This document shows, piece after piece, positions 45,628 through 54,375 of a stretch of 64,000 bases of DNA. The DNA lies in contig JAGBHU010000050.1 in assembly GCA_017935345.1 (NCBI GenBank), positions 146,945 through 210,944 on the forward strand, given 5' to 3'. The notes beneath the pieces were generated by a model. It was not told the origin of the DNA. It did no database searches and saw only the letters and a list, made by a program, of their open reading frames with translations. The DNA is from Coprococcus sp. GTDB taxonomy: Bacteria; Bacillota; Clostridia; Lachnospirales; Lachnospiraceae. Positions within the stretch are counted from its first letter, which is position 1, and each line of letters starts with the position of its first letter. The translations under genes were made by a program, and so were the position numbers.

Positions 45628-46686
45628 ATGAAAAAAATTGTAGCAATGTTGCTCGCAGTCATTATGTGCATTGGTCTTGCGGCTTGCGGAACCCAAAATG
45701 AAAAGTCAAAGGATGATAGCAAGCCGTCCGAATCCACGACGGCTTCCACTGTATCTACAGATACTCCTACCGAGGATAACAAGCAGCTTTCCGGTAAGGT
45801 GACGGTATATATGCCTTCCCCAGCAGGGCTTGCTGATGATATTGTTGCCGGATTTAAAGCGAAAACAGGTATTGAAGTAGAGGTGTTTCAGGGAACCACA
45901 GGCGAAATTCTCGCCCGTCTGGAGGCAGAAGAAGCCAACCCTGTTGCCGATGTCGTGATTCTTGCATCCTGGTCCGACGGACTTTCCATAAAAGCCGAGG
46001 ACAAGATTATGTCCTACACGCCTGCCAATGCCGATAAGATTGTGGATGGCTGGATTGACGCTGACTCCACACTATTCGGCTACAGTGCCTCCGCTGTGGG
46101 CGTAATTTACAATACCACTGTCATCCCCGAACTTTCCGCCAACTGGAGCGAGCTGGCAAATGAAGAATACAAGGATATTCTCGCCATTCCTGACCCTGAG
46201 AAGTCTGGTGCGTGCAAGGATTTTGTGGCCGGTTTTGTGAATCAGTATGGCTGGGATGCCTTTGAGGGTATGGCTGCAAACGGCATGATCGTTCCGGGTG
46301 CGAATAAGGCTGCTTTGGAAGCGGTTACAACCGGCGAGGTCGGTATACTGGTCGCAGGCGTGGACTACAACGCCTACTCCTCCATAGCGAAGGGCGAGCC
46401 TCTGGAGATCTACTATCCCGCAGACGGCACCGTGGTTAATCCTCGCCCGGCTATGATTATGAAGACGGCTCCCAACGTGGACAACGCCAAGGCTTTTGTG
46501 GATTACCTGTTCTCCGACGAGGTGCAGCAGATGGTCGCCGACGCCTACCTGCTCCCAGGACGTACCGACGTGTTCTGTGACAACCGGATGAATCTCTCCG
46601 ATATTCCGCAGATCGAGTGCGATTGGGATAAGATGATGGAGATTGCGTCCGATTCTGCCGCAAAGATCAATGAGATTTGCAATTGA
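45628..46686 (+). CDS. ABC transporter substrate-binding lipoprotein (AfuA/PhnS-like)
   Basis: A 352-residue class-II binding protein with a lipoprotein signal (MKKIVAMLLAVIMCIGLAACGT, lipobox LAAC), a Ser/Thr-rich linker and segments typical of ferric/phosphonate binders (GKVTVYMPSPAGLADDIV, FQGTTGEILARLEAEEANP, FGYSASAVGVIYNT). The Tyr-Tyr pair that binds ferric iron in FbpA is not evident near AGVDYNAYSSIAKGEP, so an organophosphate or sugar phosphate is more likely. It would be tethered to the outer face of the membrane. Confidence 0.85.
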   Translation: MKKIVAMLLAVIMCIGLAACGTQNEKSKDDSKPSESTTASTVSTDTPTEDNKQLSGKVTVYMPSPAGLADDIVAGFKAKTGIEVEVFQGTTGEILARLEAEEANPVADVVILASWSDGLSIKAEDKIMSYTPANADKIVDGWIDADSTLFGYSASAVGVIYNTTVIPELSANWSELANEEYKDILAIPDPEKSGACKDFVAGFVNQYGWDAFEGMAANGMIVPGANKAALEAVTTGEVGILVAGVDYNAYSSIAKGEPLEIYYPADGTVVNPRPAMIMKTAPNVDNAKAFVDYLFSDEVQQMVADAYLLPGRTDVFCDNRMNLSDIPQIECDWDKMMEIASDSAAKINEICN

Positions 46687-46700
46687 GCGAGGGAAAAACA

Positions 46701-48362
46701 ATGAAAGCAAACAATTTGAAAAAGCGAATTCCATTGATTTTACTGGTAGCGTTGCTTTGCTTCCTGATTGTTTGCCCACTGGTTATGATTTTTGCCAAGG
46801 CGGTCATTACAGATGGCCGCTTTGACTTTTTGTCAGCGTGGCAGACATTAAAAGCGGATCAAAACCTGGAAATGATCGGTAATTCCCTGCTGCTCGGTAT
46901 GCTCGTCGTGCTTGTATCAACTATAATTGCAGCGCCCCTTGCCTATCTGTTTTCCAGAACGCGCTTTGCCCATTACCATTTCTTTGATATTATTTTCATG
47001 ATTCCCTTTATGACGCCGCCCTATATTGCCTCTATGGGCTGGATTCTGTTTATGCAAAAGAGGGGGCTTTTGCAGCAGTTCATCCCCGCGATGGCGGGCA
47101 GCGAAAACTGCTTCTTTTCACTGGGTGGACTTGTCCTCGTCATGAGCCTTCATGTGTTCCCGTTCATGCTGACTATGCTGAAAAATGCCATGTTGAATAT
47201 CCCATCCAGTCTGGAAGAATCGGGTGCGGTGTTTGGCGCGAGTTTCGTGCGGCGGCTTCGAAAGATTTTTTTACCTTTAATCAGCGGCAACTATGCTATA
47301 GGAGCACTGTTGGTTTTTGTCAAGACGATTGCAGAATACGGAACTCCGGCTACATTGGGAAAGCGTTTTGGATTTGAGGTGTTTACAACCGAAATCCATC
47401 GCTACGCCACTATTGCGCCAATTCAATTTGGTAAATCTGCGACCCTTGCTTCCGTGCTGATCGGCATTTGCCTTGTAATGTGGATGCTGCAAAACTACAT
47501 TACTACGAGAAAAAGCTATAATCTCGTCAGCGGCAAGGGAAGCCGGTTCGCGGAAATTAATCTGCCGTTATCCGTAAAGGCGCTTGCATGGATTTACATT
47601 GCGGTGGTGCTTCTATTGGCCATTGGAATCCCATATTTCTCTATTATTTCCACTTCGCTCATCAAACTGCGAGGCTATGGCTTTGCGGTTGGGAACTTCA
47701 CATTTCAGCATTATATCGACCTGTTTACGGCAAATATCAAAGGCGTGAGTGCTCTGAAAAACAGTGTGTTCCTTGCAGTAGTATCGGCGAGCATTTGTGC
47801 TGTTCTCGGAACAGTCCTTGTGCTGGTAATTCGCAGTTCTAAGTCCAAACTGAAAAAAGTGGTGGAAGCAATCGGATTGCTTCCGGAAATGCTCCCCAGT
47901 ATCGTGCTGGTCATCGGCATTATGCTGTTCTGGAATCAGATTTACAATGTATTGCCACTATATAACACGCTGGGGATTCTGGTACTGACTTATGTGGTGC
48001 TGTTTTTGCCCTATACCATTCAGTATGTCACATCTTCATTTACACAAATATCCGACAGCCTGATGGCTGCCGGGCAGGTGTTTGGAGGGAGTCCCTTTTA
48101 CATTTTCCGGCGTATTACGATGCCGTTAATTTTGAAGGGTGTTGCTACCGGCTGGATGATGACCTTCATCATAGCCTTCCGCGAGCTGGTTACTGCCAGT
48201 CTGATTGCACCGCCGAATACGTTAGTAGTATCCACCTACATCATGCGAGAGTTTGAACAGGGCAGTGTATCCATCGGTATGGCTATGGCGGTGCTGTGTG
48301 TCTTGCTGACTACCACAGCGCTGCTGATTCTCAACCGTTTTATTGACAGGCAGAAAGGGTGA
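46701..48362 (+). CDS. ABC transporter permease, fused double-domain type
   Basis: A 553-residue protein with about twelve transmembrane helices forming two binding-protein-dependent transport domains in one chain. Each has a coupling loop: EESGAVFGASFVRRLRKIFLP in the first half and MAAGQVFGGSPFYIFRRITMP in the second. This is the FbpB/PhnU-V fused form. ATG 46701 lies after GAGGGA, 15 bases past the binding-protein stop. It supplies the whole membrane channel for the upstream ATPase. Confidence 0.92.
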   Translation: MKANNLKKRIPLILLVALLCFLIVCPLVMIFAKAVITDGRFDFLSAWQTLKADQNLEMIGNSLLLGMLVVLVSTIIAAPLAYLFSRTRFAHYHFFDIIFMIPFMTPPYIASMGWILFMQKRGLLQQFIPAMAGSENCFFSLGGLVLVMSLHVFPFMLTMLKNAMLNIPSSLEESGAVFGASFVRRLRKIFLPLISGNYAIGALLVFVKTIAEYGTPATLGKRFGFEVFTTEIHRYATIAPIQFGKSATLASVLIGICLVMWMLQNYITTRKSYNLVSGKGSRFAEINLPLSVKALAWIYIAVVLLLAIGIPYFSIISTSLIKLRGYGFAVGNFTFQHYIDLFTANIKGVSALKNSVFLAVVSASICAVLGTVLVLVIRSSKSKLKKVVEAIGLLPEMLPSIVLVIGIMLFWNQIYNVLPLYNTLGILVLTYVVLFLPYTIQYVTSSFTQISDSLMAAGQVFGGSPFYIFRRITMPLILKGVATGWMMTFIIAFRELVTASLIAPPNTLVVSTYIMREFEQGSVSIGMAMAVLCVLLTTTALLILNRFIDRQKG

Positions 48363-48366
48363 TTCT

Positions 48367-49440
48367 ATGAAACTTTACATTGCCGGGGGCTGTGGTGAAC
48401 ATGGACGAAACTGTTTTCATGTAACAGGTAACAATATAGATTTTTTGGTGGACTGCGGTCTGATGGCGGCGGAACAGGACAGATATCCTCGGTTGCTGTC
48501 GCAGAAAATCTCCAGAATTCAAATGGTTTTTCTGACTCACTCCCATGCCGACCATGCGGGTGCTTTGCCGTGGCTCTATGAAAACGGATTTTGCGGAGAG
48601 GTCATTGCCTCGAAGCACACGCTGGAACAACTGCCATTCAAGCCGAAAAAGGCTATCACATTAGAGAATATTTGTGCTTCCGGGCAGGAGGGTGTCTGCC
48701 ATAATCTGAATATTAAATGGGGAAAAAGCGGTCACTGCCTTGGCAGCGTATGGTATCGCTTTGGAACGGAAGGAAAAACCATCTTCTTTTCCGGAGACTA
48801 TATGGAAAACTCTCCGGTGTATCGTGTCGACCGGATACGCGGGCAACAGGCAGACCTTGCCGTTTTGGACTGCACCTATGGAAAAAGTACGACAACTTAC
48901 GAAAAAGCCTGTGAGGAACTGCTTACCACCGTGGAACGACTTTTGCAGAAACATGGTACTGTCGTGCTGCCGGTTCCCAAGTACGGACGGGGGCTGGACT
49001 TGCTTTTTTCATTTTTGGACAGCGGCTTGAAGACCCGGTATTACGGTGATGCACATTTTCTGGCACAACTTTGGAATATGCAGTTTTCTTCGTCATGGTA
49101 TCATATGGATGGAAAGACATTGTTCGAGGCGGTACATCCGTATAGTAAAGGAAGAAATGGAATTGTATTTGTCAGCGATCCGCAACTGCGGGGTACATCG
49201 GCTTTCAAAACTGCTGTGGAGACCATCAAAGGGGGTGGTGTCGGCATCATGACGGGAACCGTAGAAAAAGGAACAAGCAGTGCAACCCTGATTGAAATGG
49301 GAAAAATGTTCTTTTGCCGATATCCTGTGCATTTGAATTATACGCAGTACGAGAATTTGTCGCAGGAAAATCAGTTTGCAATAACGATACCGTACCATTC
49401 GGCGGAAGTGAGATGTGATAAATCAATCATTGAGATTTGA
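48367..49440 (+). CDS. metallo-beta-lactamase-fold hydrolase, beta-CASP-like
   Basis: A 357-residue protein. The metal site motif LTHSHADHAGALPW is intact, followed by SGHCLGS, FSGDYM and DCTYGKS, which match the MBL/beta-CASP order seen in CPSF-like enzymes. The C-terminal YHSAEVR may supply a further ligand. Family members act on nucleic acids or phosphodiesters. Here it sits between an organic-ion importer and a HAD phosphatase, so a role on an imported phosphodiester is plausible. ATG 48367 follows AAAGGGTG. Confidence 0.8.
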   Translation: MKLYIAGGCGEHGRNCFHVTGNNIDFLVDCGLMAAEQDRYPRLLSQKISRIQMVFLTHSHADHAGALPWLYENGFCGEVIASKHTLEQLPFKPKKAITLENICASGQEGVCHNLNIKWGKSGHCLGSVWYRFGTEGKTIFFSGDYMENSPVYRVDRIRGQQADLAVLDCTYGKSTTTYEKACEELLTTVERLLQKHGTVVLPVPKYGRGLDLLFSFLDSGLKTRYYGDAHFLAQLWNMQFSSSWYHMDGKTLFEAVHPYSKGRNGIVFVSDPQLRGTSAFKTAVETIKGGGVGIMTGTVEKGTSSATLIEMGKMFFCRYPVHLNYTQYENLSQENQFAITIPYHSAEVRCDKSIIEI

Positions 49441-49523
49441 TGAAGAAAAGTGAGCTATGAGAACACCTTTGAGGTCTGCGATTTTGAGACCATAAGGTAA
49501 CACAGTTGAAAAGGGAGAATTTT

Positions 49524-50315
49524 ATGGAAGTATTGAGAAGTAAAAAAGGCTTTATTTGCGATATGGACGGTGTTATTTATCACGGAAATCAGTTGCTGCC
49601 CGGTGTAGCCGAGTTTTTGAACTGGCTGAAGGAGAACAAGAAAAATTTTCTTTTCCTGACTAACTCCGGGCAATACACGCCTAAAGAGCTTCAACAAAAG
49701 TTGGCTCGAATGGGCTTGGATGTGGATGAATCACATTTTTATACTAGCGCTCTAGCGACTGCCCGATTTCTGAATAGTCAGGCTCCCGGATGCAGCGCCT
49801 ATGTGATGGGGGAGCACGGTATCCAAAATGCGCTTTATGAAGTCGGCATTACTTACAATGATGTAGATCCCGATTATGTAGTGGTTGGAGAGACCAGCGG
49901 ATATAGTCTGGAAATGATTACGAAAGCCATTCGTCTTGTAAATGCCGGAGCCAAACTCATTGGTACCAACTATGACTTGACGGGTCCGACGGAGACGGGA
50001 ATCGTCCCTGCTTGCCGTGCGTTGCTGGCTCCGATTGAACTGACAACTGGGAAACAGGCATATTATGTTGGAAAACCTAATCCACTGATGATGCGGACGG
50101 GTCTGAGAATGTTAGGCGTTCATTCAGATGAGGCCGCCATTATCGGCGACAGGATGGATACCGATATTGTCGCGGGAATAGAATCCGGACTTGATACGGT
50201 TCTTGTTCTTTCCGGGGTTACTACAAGAGAGGACTGTAAGAACTATCCATATCGTCCGCGGCTGATTCTGAACGGTGTAGGAGAAATCGTGAATATGTCC
50301 CCAATTAATGTGTAA
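49524..50315 (+). CDS. HAD-IIA family sugar/phosphoglycolate-type phosphatase
   Basis: A 263-residue NagD-like phosphatase. HAD motif I is FICDMDGVIYHG, motif II FLTNSG, motif III GKPNPLMM, and motif IV IGDRMDTDIVAGIESG. It dephosphorylates small organophosphates. It is last in the importer cassette; with the MBL protein it may break down the imported compound to release phosphate. ATG 49524 follows AGGGAG. Confidence 0.92.
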   Translation: MEVLRSKKGFICDMDGVIYHGNQLLPGVAEFLNWLKENKKNFLFLTNSGQYTPKELQQKLARMGLDVDESHFYTSALATARFLNSQAPGCSAYVMGEHGIQNALYEVGITYNDVDPDYVVVGETSGYSLEMITKAIRLVNAGAKLIGTNYDLTGPTETGIVPACRALLAPIELTTGKQAYYVGKPNPLMMRTGLRMLGVHSDEAAIIGDRMDTDIVAGIESGLDTVLVLSGVTTREDCKNYPYRPRLILNGVGEIVNMSPINV

Positions 50316-50347
50316 TGACTAAAGTACCAAATTTTGATTTACAATCC

Positions 50348-50464
50348 TTAGCACACCGGAATTTGCAGTTCTACAATATATTCATTCTCATTGCCAGTTT
50401 CGTAATTATCGATATGGCACATTTCATTCCAGCAAAACAAGTTTGGGGATAAAATATTAATCAT
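50348..50464 (-). pseudogene. possible remnant of an effector-binding domain gene
   Basis: A 38-codon minus-strand reading frame contains CWNEMCHIDNYETGNENEYI and ends with VELQIPVC. The pattern of an aromatic-Asn-Glu core and a QIP(V) ending recalls the C-terminus of GyrI-like/AraC effector-binding domains. No start-proximal part of such a domain is found, so this is probably a decayed tail. Confidence 0.35.
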
Positions 50465-50467
50465 TTA

Positions 50468-50496
50468 TTGCATTGTTTTTAAAAATAGGTTAAAAT
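50468..50496 (+). promoter_or_regulatory. promoter of hipBA
   Basis: TTGCAT (50468-50473) and TAAAAT (50491-50496) are 17 bp apart. Transcription should start at about 50503, directly at the ATG 50504, with no ribosome site, so the mRNA may be leaderless. Confidence 0.5.
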
Positions 50497-50503
50497 ATTA
50501 TCT

Positions 50504-50785
50504 ATGAATAACTTTAATTTTTTGAAATCGCCAAAGGAATTGAATATAGGTATTGCAAAAAGAATGATTGCCAGACGGAAGGAGAAGAAAATTACACAGG
50601 TTCAACTTGCCAGCCGTTCCGATGTAAGTCTAGGCTCGATAAAGCGGTTTGAACGTACAGGGGAAATCTCTTTATCCTCACTTATAAAAATTGCATTTGC
50701 CCTTGGATATGAAGATGATTTTGAATTACTGTTTGTAAAAAAGGGATATTCATCAATACAGGAGGTAATCGATGAACAATTATAA
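50504..50785 (+). CDS. hipB: HipB-like antitoxin, HTH repressor
   Basis: A 93-residue protein with an Xre-type helix-turn-helix (IGIAKRMIARRKEKKITQVQ ... SDVSLGSIKRFERTG) and a short C-terminal extension. HipB proteins bind both the operator and the HipA kinase. The gene overlaps the hipA start by 14 bases, ensuring coupled translation. It probably represses its own promoter. Confidence 0.88.
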   Translation: MNNFNFLKSPKELNIGIAKRMIARRKEKKITQVQLASRSDVSLGSIKRFERTGEISLSSLIKIAFALGYEDDFELLFVKKGYSSIQEVIDEQL

Positions 50786-51905
50786 AAAACTGGATGTTTT
50801 TTTTGAAAAACGAAAGGTAGGAACACTTGCAAGGACAACAGATTATCTTGTGGCATTTGAATATGATAATGAATGGATAAACAGAGGTTTTTCCTTAAAT
50901 CCGTTTTCGTTGCCTTTAAGGAAAGAGGTTTTTATTCCAAAAGGATATGACCCTTTTGACGGATTGTTTGGAGTATTTTCGGATAGCCTTCCGGATGGCT
51001 GGGGCAGACTGCTTCTTGACAGGTTGTTGTTAAGCCACTCTGTCAATCCTGAATCAGTAGATAGCTTAAACAGACTTGCGATTGTAGGTTCATCAGGTAT
51101 GGGAGCACTTTCATATGTACCGGAAATAGAATTTGAAATTGATATTTCAAATAAAACCATTGATGAATTAGCAACAGAATGTGGAAAAGTGTATGACTCA
51201 AAAAAATCAGAGGACTTAGATGTGTTGTTCAGACTTGGAGGTTCTTCAGGTGGTGCAAGGCCAAAAATATTTTATGAGTTTGATGGAGAAGAATGGATAG
51301 TTAAATTTCCATCATTATTTGACCCAAAGAATATAGGGGAACAGGAGTATGATTATGCTGAATGTGCAAAAAGATGCGGAATCATTTTTCCAAAAACAAG
51401 GCTTATTCCATCAAAGAATTGCTCAGGATATTTTGCGGTAAAAAGATTTGACCGCGAAAATGGACGAAGGATATATATGGCATCAGTTAGTGCATTACTG
51501 GAAACGTCACATAGACTGCCGAATCTTGACTACAATATATTAATGCAGCTTACAATGAGACTTACCAACAGCTATAAAGAAATAGAAAAAATGTTCCGTA
51601 TTATGTGCTTTAATGTGTTTGCACATAATAGAGATGATCATTCAAAAAATTTTTCATTTATCTATAATAATGAAGATAACAAATGGTGCGTATCACCTGC
51701 GTATGATTTAACATATAGCCATTCCATTGGTGGGGAGCATGCTACAACAGTAAACGGAAATGGGAGAAATCCCGATATGAAGGATGTGCTGGCAGTTGCA
51801 GAAAATATAAAGATGAATTTATCTAAAGCAAAAATTATAGCAAATGAAATTAAAGAAATTGTATATACGGATTTAGAAGATAAATATTTAAGAAATCACC
51901 TATAG
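50772..51905 (+). CDS. hipA: HipA-like Ser/Thr kinase toxin
   Basis: A 377-residue protein. N-subdomain 1 contains SLNPFSLPLRKE and FDGLFGVFSDSLPDGWGRLLLDR. The kinase core shows LGGSSGGARPK (P-loop-like), FAVKRFDRENGRRIYMASVS, the catalytic motif FAHNRDDHSKNFSF and the DFG-like YDLTYS. E. coli HipA phosphorylates glutamyl-tRNA synthetase and causes dormancy. All visible catalytic residues are kept. It uses an AGGAGGTAATC site inside hipB. Confidence 0.92.
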   Translation: MNNYKKLDVFFEKRKVGTLARTTDYLVAFEYDNEWINRGFSLNPFSLPLRKEVFIPKGYDPFDGLFGVFSDSLPDGWGRLLLDRLLLSHSVNPESVDSLNRLAIVGSSGMGALSYVPEIEFEIDISNKTIDELATECGKVYDSKKSEDLDVLFRLGGSSGGARPKIFYEFDGEEWIVKFPSLFDPKNIGEQEYDYAECAKRCGIIFPKTRLIPSKNCSGYFAVKRFDRENGRRIYMASVSALLETSHRLPNLDYNILMQLTMRLTNSYKEIEKMFRIMCFNVFAHNRDDHSKNFSFIYNNEDNKWCVSPAYDLTYSHSIGGEHATTVNGNGRNPDMKDVLAVAENIKMNLSKAKIIANEIKEIVYTDLEDKYLRNHL

Positions 51906-52143
51906 AGAAATTCCCTGTAAATAATTCTAGAGACAGACGGTTTCCTGCAAGGCGGGAATGACCTGAATATAAAAGGGAATGGATAAATCTGGTTGCGACT
52001 GTGATATCGGTCAGCACTTTTAATATGGAATAGATATTTATTTTATAATTTGTTACGGTATATTACCTGCTGTTTATTTTCAATGTATGTGGTTATACTA
52101 CCTGTATACATAAAAATATTGAATAAAAATTTGCAGGTGGAAT

Positions 52144-52785
52144 ATGAAGAAATCAGCGAAAATATATATATTAGTGCTTGTATGGCTGTCAGCCATGGTG
52201 CAGTTTTTTATAAATGAAAAGGTGGAAGCGGGGCAGCAGGTTGCAGAAGCTTTCAGCAGGACAGATATTATGCATTATGACAGCAGGCTTGTTGTAGAAG
52301 GTATATATGGACACAGTAATTATAATGATGAAAAAATATGTAATATTTTAGGAAATATTATGAAGGAGATAGCACCGACGGAGCAAACCTTTCTATATAA
52401 GAGTAGTAATGAAGATATATGGTATGCTATGTATGGAGATGTTGATTTAGATATTACAATCAGCTTTGTGAAAGCTGCAGAGGGAGAAAACAGCCTGCTT
52501 AAGACAGAAATCAATATCAGAAATACAGAGAGCAATACGGAAGAGAACGAAAGACAGCCTGTGGATATATGGAAGGAACGACTTTGCACGTTATATGAGC
52601 AGCTTGGCATGGAGGCGGAAACCAGAATTACATTATCGGGTCAGTATCATGGCAGACTGAACAATGCAGAAAAAGCGATTTGCAGACAGAGTATTGAAGA
52701 CAGTCTGGATAAAAATGATGCACAGGTAGCATTTGCCTATCATTATGATACGGATGTGACAAATGTAGAGGTTACGTTAAAATAG
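52144..52785 (+). CDS. YwmB-like (TATA-box-binding-fold) exported protein
   Basis: A 213-residue protein with an N-terminal signal/anchor helix (IYILVLVWLSAMVQFFI). The C-terminal ending TRITLSGQYHGRLNNAEKAI and VTNVEVTLK-like strand pattern resembles YwmB of spore-formers. The identification is by pattern only. CAGGTGG precedes the ATG. It is followed by a terminator that doubles as the upstream PadR operator. The 238 bp in front of it (51906-52143) show no other feature. Confidence 0.55.
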   Translation: MKKSAKIYILVLVWLSAMVQFFINEKVEAGQQVAEAFSRTDIMHYDSRLVVEGIYGHSNYNDEKICNILGNIMKEIAPTEQTFLYKSSNEDIWYAMYGDVDLDITISFVKAAEGENSLLKTEINIRNTESNTEENERQPVDIWKERLCTLYEQLGMEAETRITLSGQYHGRLNNAEKAICRQSIEDSLDKNDAQVAFAYHYDTDVTNVEVTLK

Positions 52786-52792
52786 AAAAAGT

Positions 52793-52841
52793 ATAAAATA
52801 CCACACCTACTTGACAATACAAAGTAGCTGTGGTATTTTTG
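52793..52841 (+). terminator. terminator overlapping the first PadR-type operator copy
   Basis: AATACCACA-x-CTACTT pairs with AAAGTAG-x-TGTGGTATT with one mismatch, followed by TTTTTG. The loop and inner stem are the 21-bp operator-like unit (52807-52827). Confidence 0.75.
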
Positions 52842-52869
52842 TATTGGACTACTTGACAATACAAAGTAG
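52807..52869 (+). promoter_or_regulatory. two identical 21-bp operator-like sites and promoter for the padR gene
   Basis: A 21-bp unit that begins CTACTTGACA and ends CAAAGTAG occurs at 52807-52827 and 52849-52869, with a 42-bp centre distance, which is four helical turns. The first unit contains a -35 box TTGACA (52811-52816) and TATTTT (52834-52839) follows at 17 bp. The second unit lies just downstream of the predicted start site. Confidence 0.7.
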
Positions 52870-52889
52870 TGGATGGGAGAGTGGAAAAC

Positions 52890-53261
52890 ATGTCAGATAC
52901 ACAGCTTATGAAAGGAATATTAGAGGGATGTGTTCTCGGAGTAGTTGCGCAGGGAGAAACATATGGATATGAGATTTTGTCTGCTTTACAGCAGGCTGGT
53001 TTTGATGACCTGGGAGAAGGGACCCTTTATCCTGTGCTGACGAGACTTGATAAGAATAAATACATAGCCTGCAGGAAAGCAAAATCTCCTTTGGGACCTG
53101 TCAGGAAATATTATACCCTGACGGAGCAGGGAAAGGAATATTTACAGGAATTCAAGAAAAATTATAGTAAGGTTACTGACGGAGCAGACAATATTTTATT
53201 TTCGCATAGAAGGGGAAATGGTAATACAGATGGCTTGGGAACAAAACATGTATCAGCTTGA
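52890..53261 (+). CDS. PadR-family transcriptional repressor
   Basis: A 123-residue winged-helix repressor: LEGCVLGVVAQGETYGYEIL, FDDLGEGTLYPVLTRLDKNKYI and RKYYTLTEQGKEYL are typical PadR segments. ATG 52890 is preferred over ATG 52869, which lies within the second operator copy. It overlaps the next gene by 44 bases, a common PadR plus HAAS membrane-protein pairing. It most likely represses its own operon through the two upstream sites. Confidence 0.92.
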   Translation: MSDTQLMKGILEGCVLGVVAQGETYGYEILSALQQAGFDDLGEGTLYPVLTRLDKNKYIACRKAKSPLGPVRKYYTLTEQGKEYLQEFKKNYSKVTDGADNILFSHRRGNGNTDGLGTKHVSA

Positions 53262-54375
53262 AGGTGAATATTTAGATACATATGAGAGAGTAGAACTATA
53301 TGCTGCTCTTCGGAATATTAATAAGAACGTATCAGATGAAATGTTAGGAGATTTATACGACCTGCTGATTTCGGCACAGAAGGATGGAAGAACGGTTGAA
53401 AAGATTATTGGCTCTGATTTAGAGCTTTTCTGTAAAGATTATTTTTCCGAATATGATATGAAGGCAAGATTGTCAGAGATTCCGGAAACACTTTTTATAT
53501 ATGTAATATTTATATTTTTATTTGAAACCGGTTGCATGCTTATAGATCAAACAAGTATGTCTGATGCGAGAATAAATTGGTTTCCCTATATATGCGGTAT
53601 TTCAACAGCCTTTGTGACACAACTGTTTGCAAGAGCTGTGGTTAAACCGTTACTCTTTAGGTTCAGGAAAGTCAGAACAATCATATATGATATGATAATT
53701 CTTTCTATTTTTATTGGTTCACTTTTTTTGACAGGTGTTCTGGTTAATGTAACAGAATTTAATATGCCAGCGCTCCCTGTTATGCTTGTATCAGGTGCTT
53801 ATATAGTGTTATTTATAGCAGTTCGTTGTGTCGTTAATATGAAAAGATTTGGACAACTAAAACGGCCAAAGTCCATATATAAGAGACCACTGTTGCCTGA
53901 TAAGGAGCAGTTTAACGCAGAACTATATGTTGCGTTTAAGAAACAGATGCTTAAGAGATATAACAGGAAGAATAAAAAACGCATTCAAAACGGTAAGGGG
54001 GAGCTTCATACAGAAGAATATATAGCCATGATAAAAAGGGATATAGATAAAATGCCTTTTGTCTGGCGGATTATGAAAATATTTTATGCTATGCTGATAG
54101 CGTTTCCCGTATGCCGGAATTTTGTGGATTACTTAGCAGAGGACAATATCCAGAGTGCCGTTATTGAGTCTGCAATTTTGTGTGCCGTTTTGATGGTTAT
54201 TCTCGTGCCATGTTATCGTATGTGTAAGAAAAATGATGAAAGAGGTGCATCAATAAAACTTTCTGTTATAGAAGAGGCGGAGCGGTACAATATGGATTTA
54301 ATAGAATATCTGGAGAATGGACATGAAGTTGAAAAAACAGAAAATGGAGATAACCTTATAAAATTCAGTAATTAA
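53218..54375 (+). CDS. HAAS-type membrane protein linked to PadR
   Basis: A 385-residue protein. The first 80 residues match the HAAS/DUF1700-like helical signalling domain (YLDTYERVELYAALRNINKN). Four or more transmembrane helices follow (about 100-200), then a basic cytoplasmic segment and two helices near residues 285-345. GAAGGGG precedes ATG 53218 at short spacing. Such proteins are co-regulated with PadR and often respond to envelope stress; the exact role is not known. Confidence 0.65.
   Translation: MVIQMAWEQNMYQLEGEYLDTYERVELYAALRNINKNVSDEMLGDLYDLLISAQKDGRTVEKIIGSDLELFCKDYFSEYDMKARLSEIPETLFIYVIFIFLFETGCMLIDQTSMSDARINWFPYICGISTAFVTQLFARAVVKPLLFRFRKVRTIIYDMIILSIFIGSLFLTGVLVNVTEFNMPALPVMLVSGAYIVLFIAVRCVVNMKRFGQLKRPKSIYKRPLLPDKEQFNAELYVAFKKQMLKRYNRKNKKRIQNGKGELHTEEYIAMIKRDIDKMPFVWRIMKIFYAMLIAFPVCRNFVDYLAEDNIQSAVIESAILCAVLMVILVPCYRMCKKNDERGASIKLSVIEEAERYNMDLIEYLENGHEVEKTENGDNLIKFSN

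Noticed and set aside
50316..50503. tRNA or att site next to the GC-rich cassette
   Set aside because: No cloverleaf or repeated end sequence could be made out; only a possible gene remnant is present.
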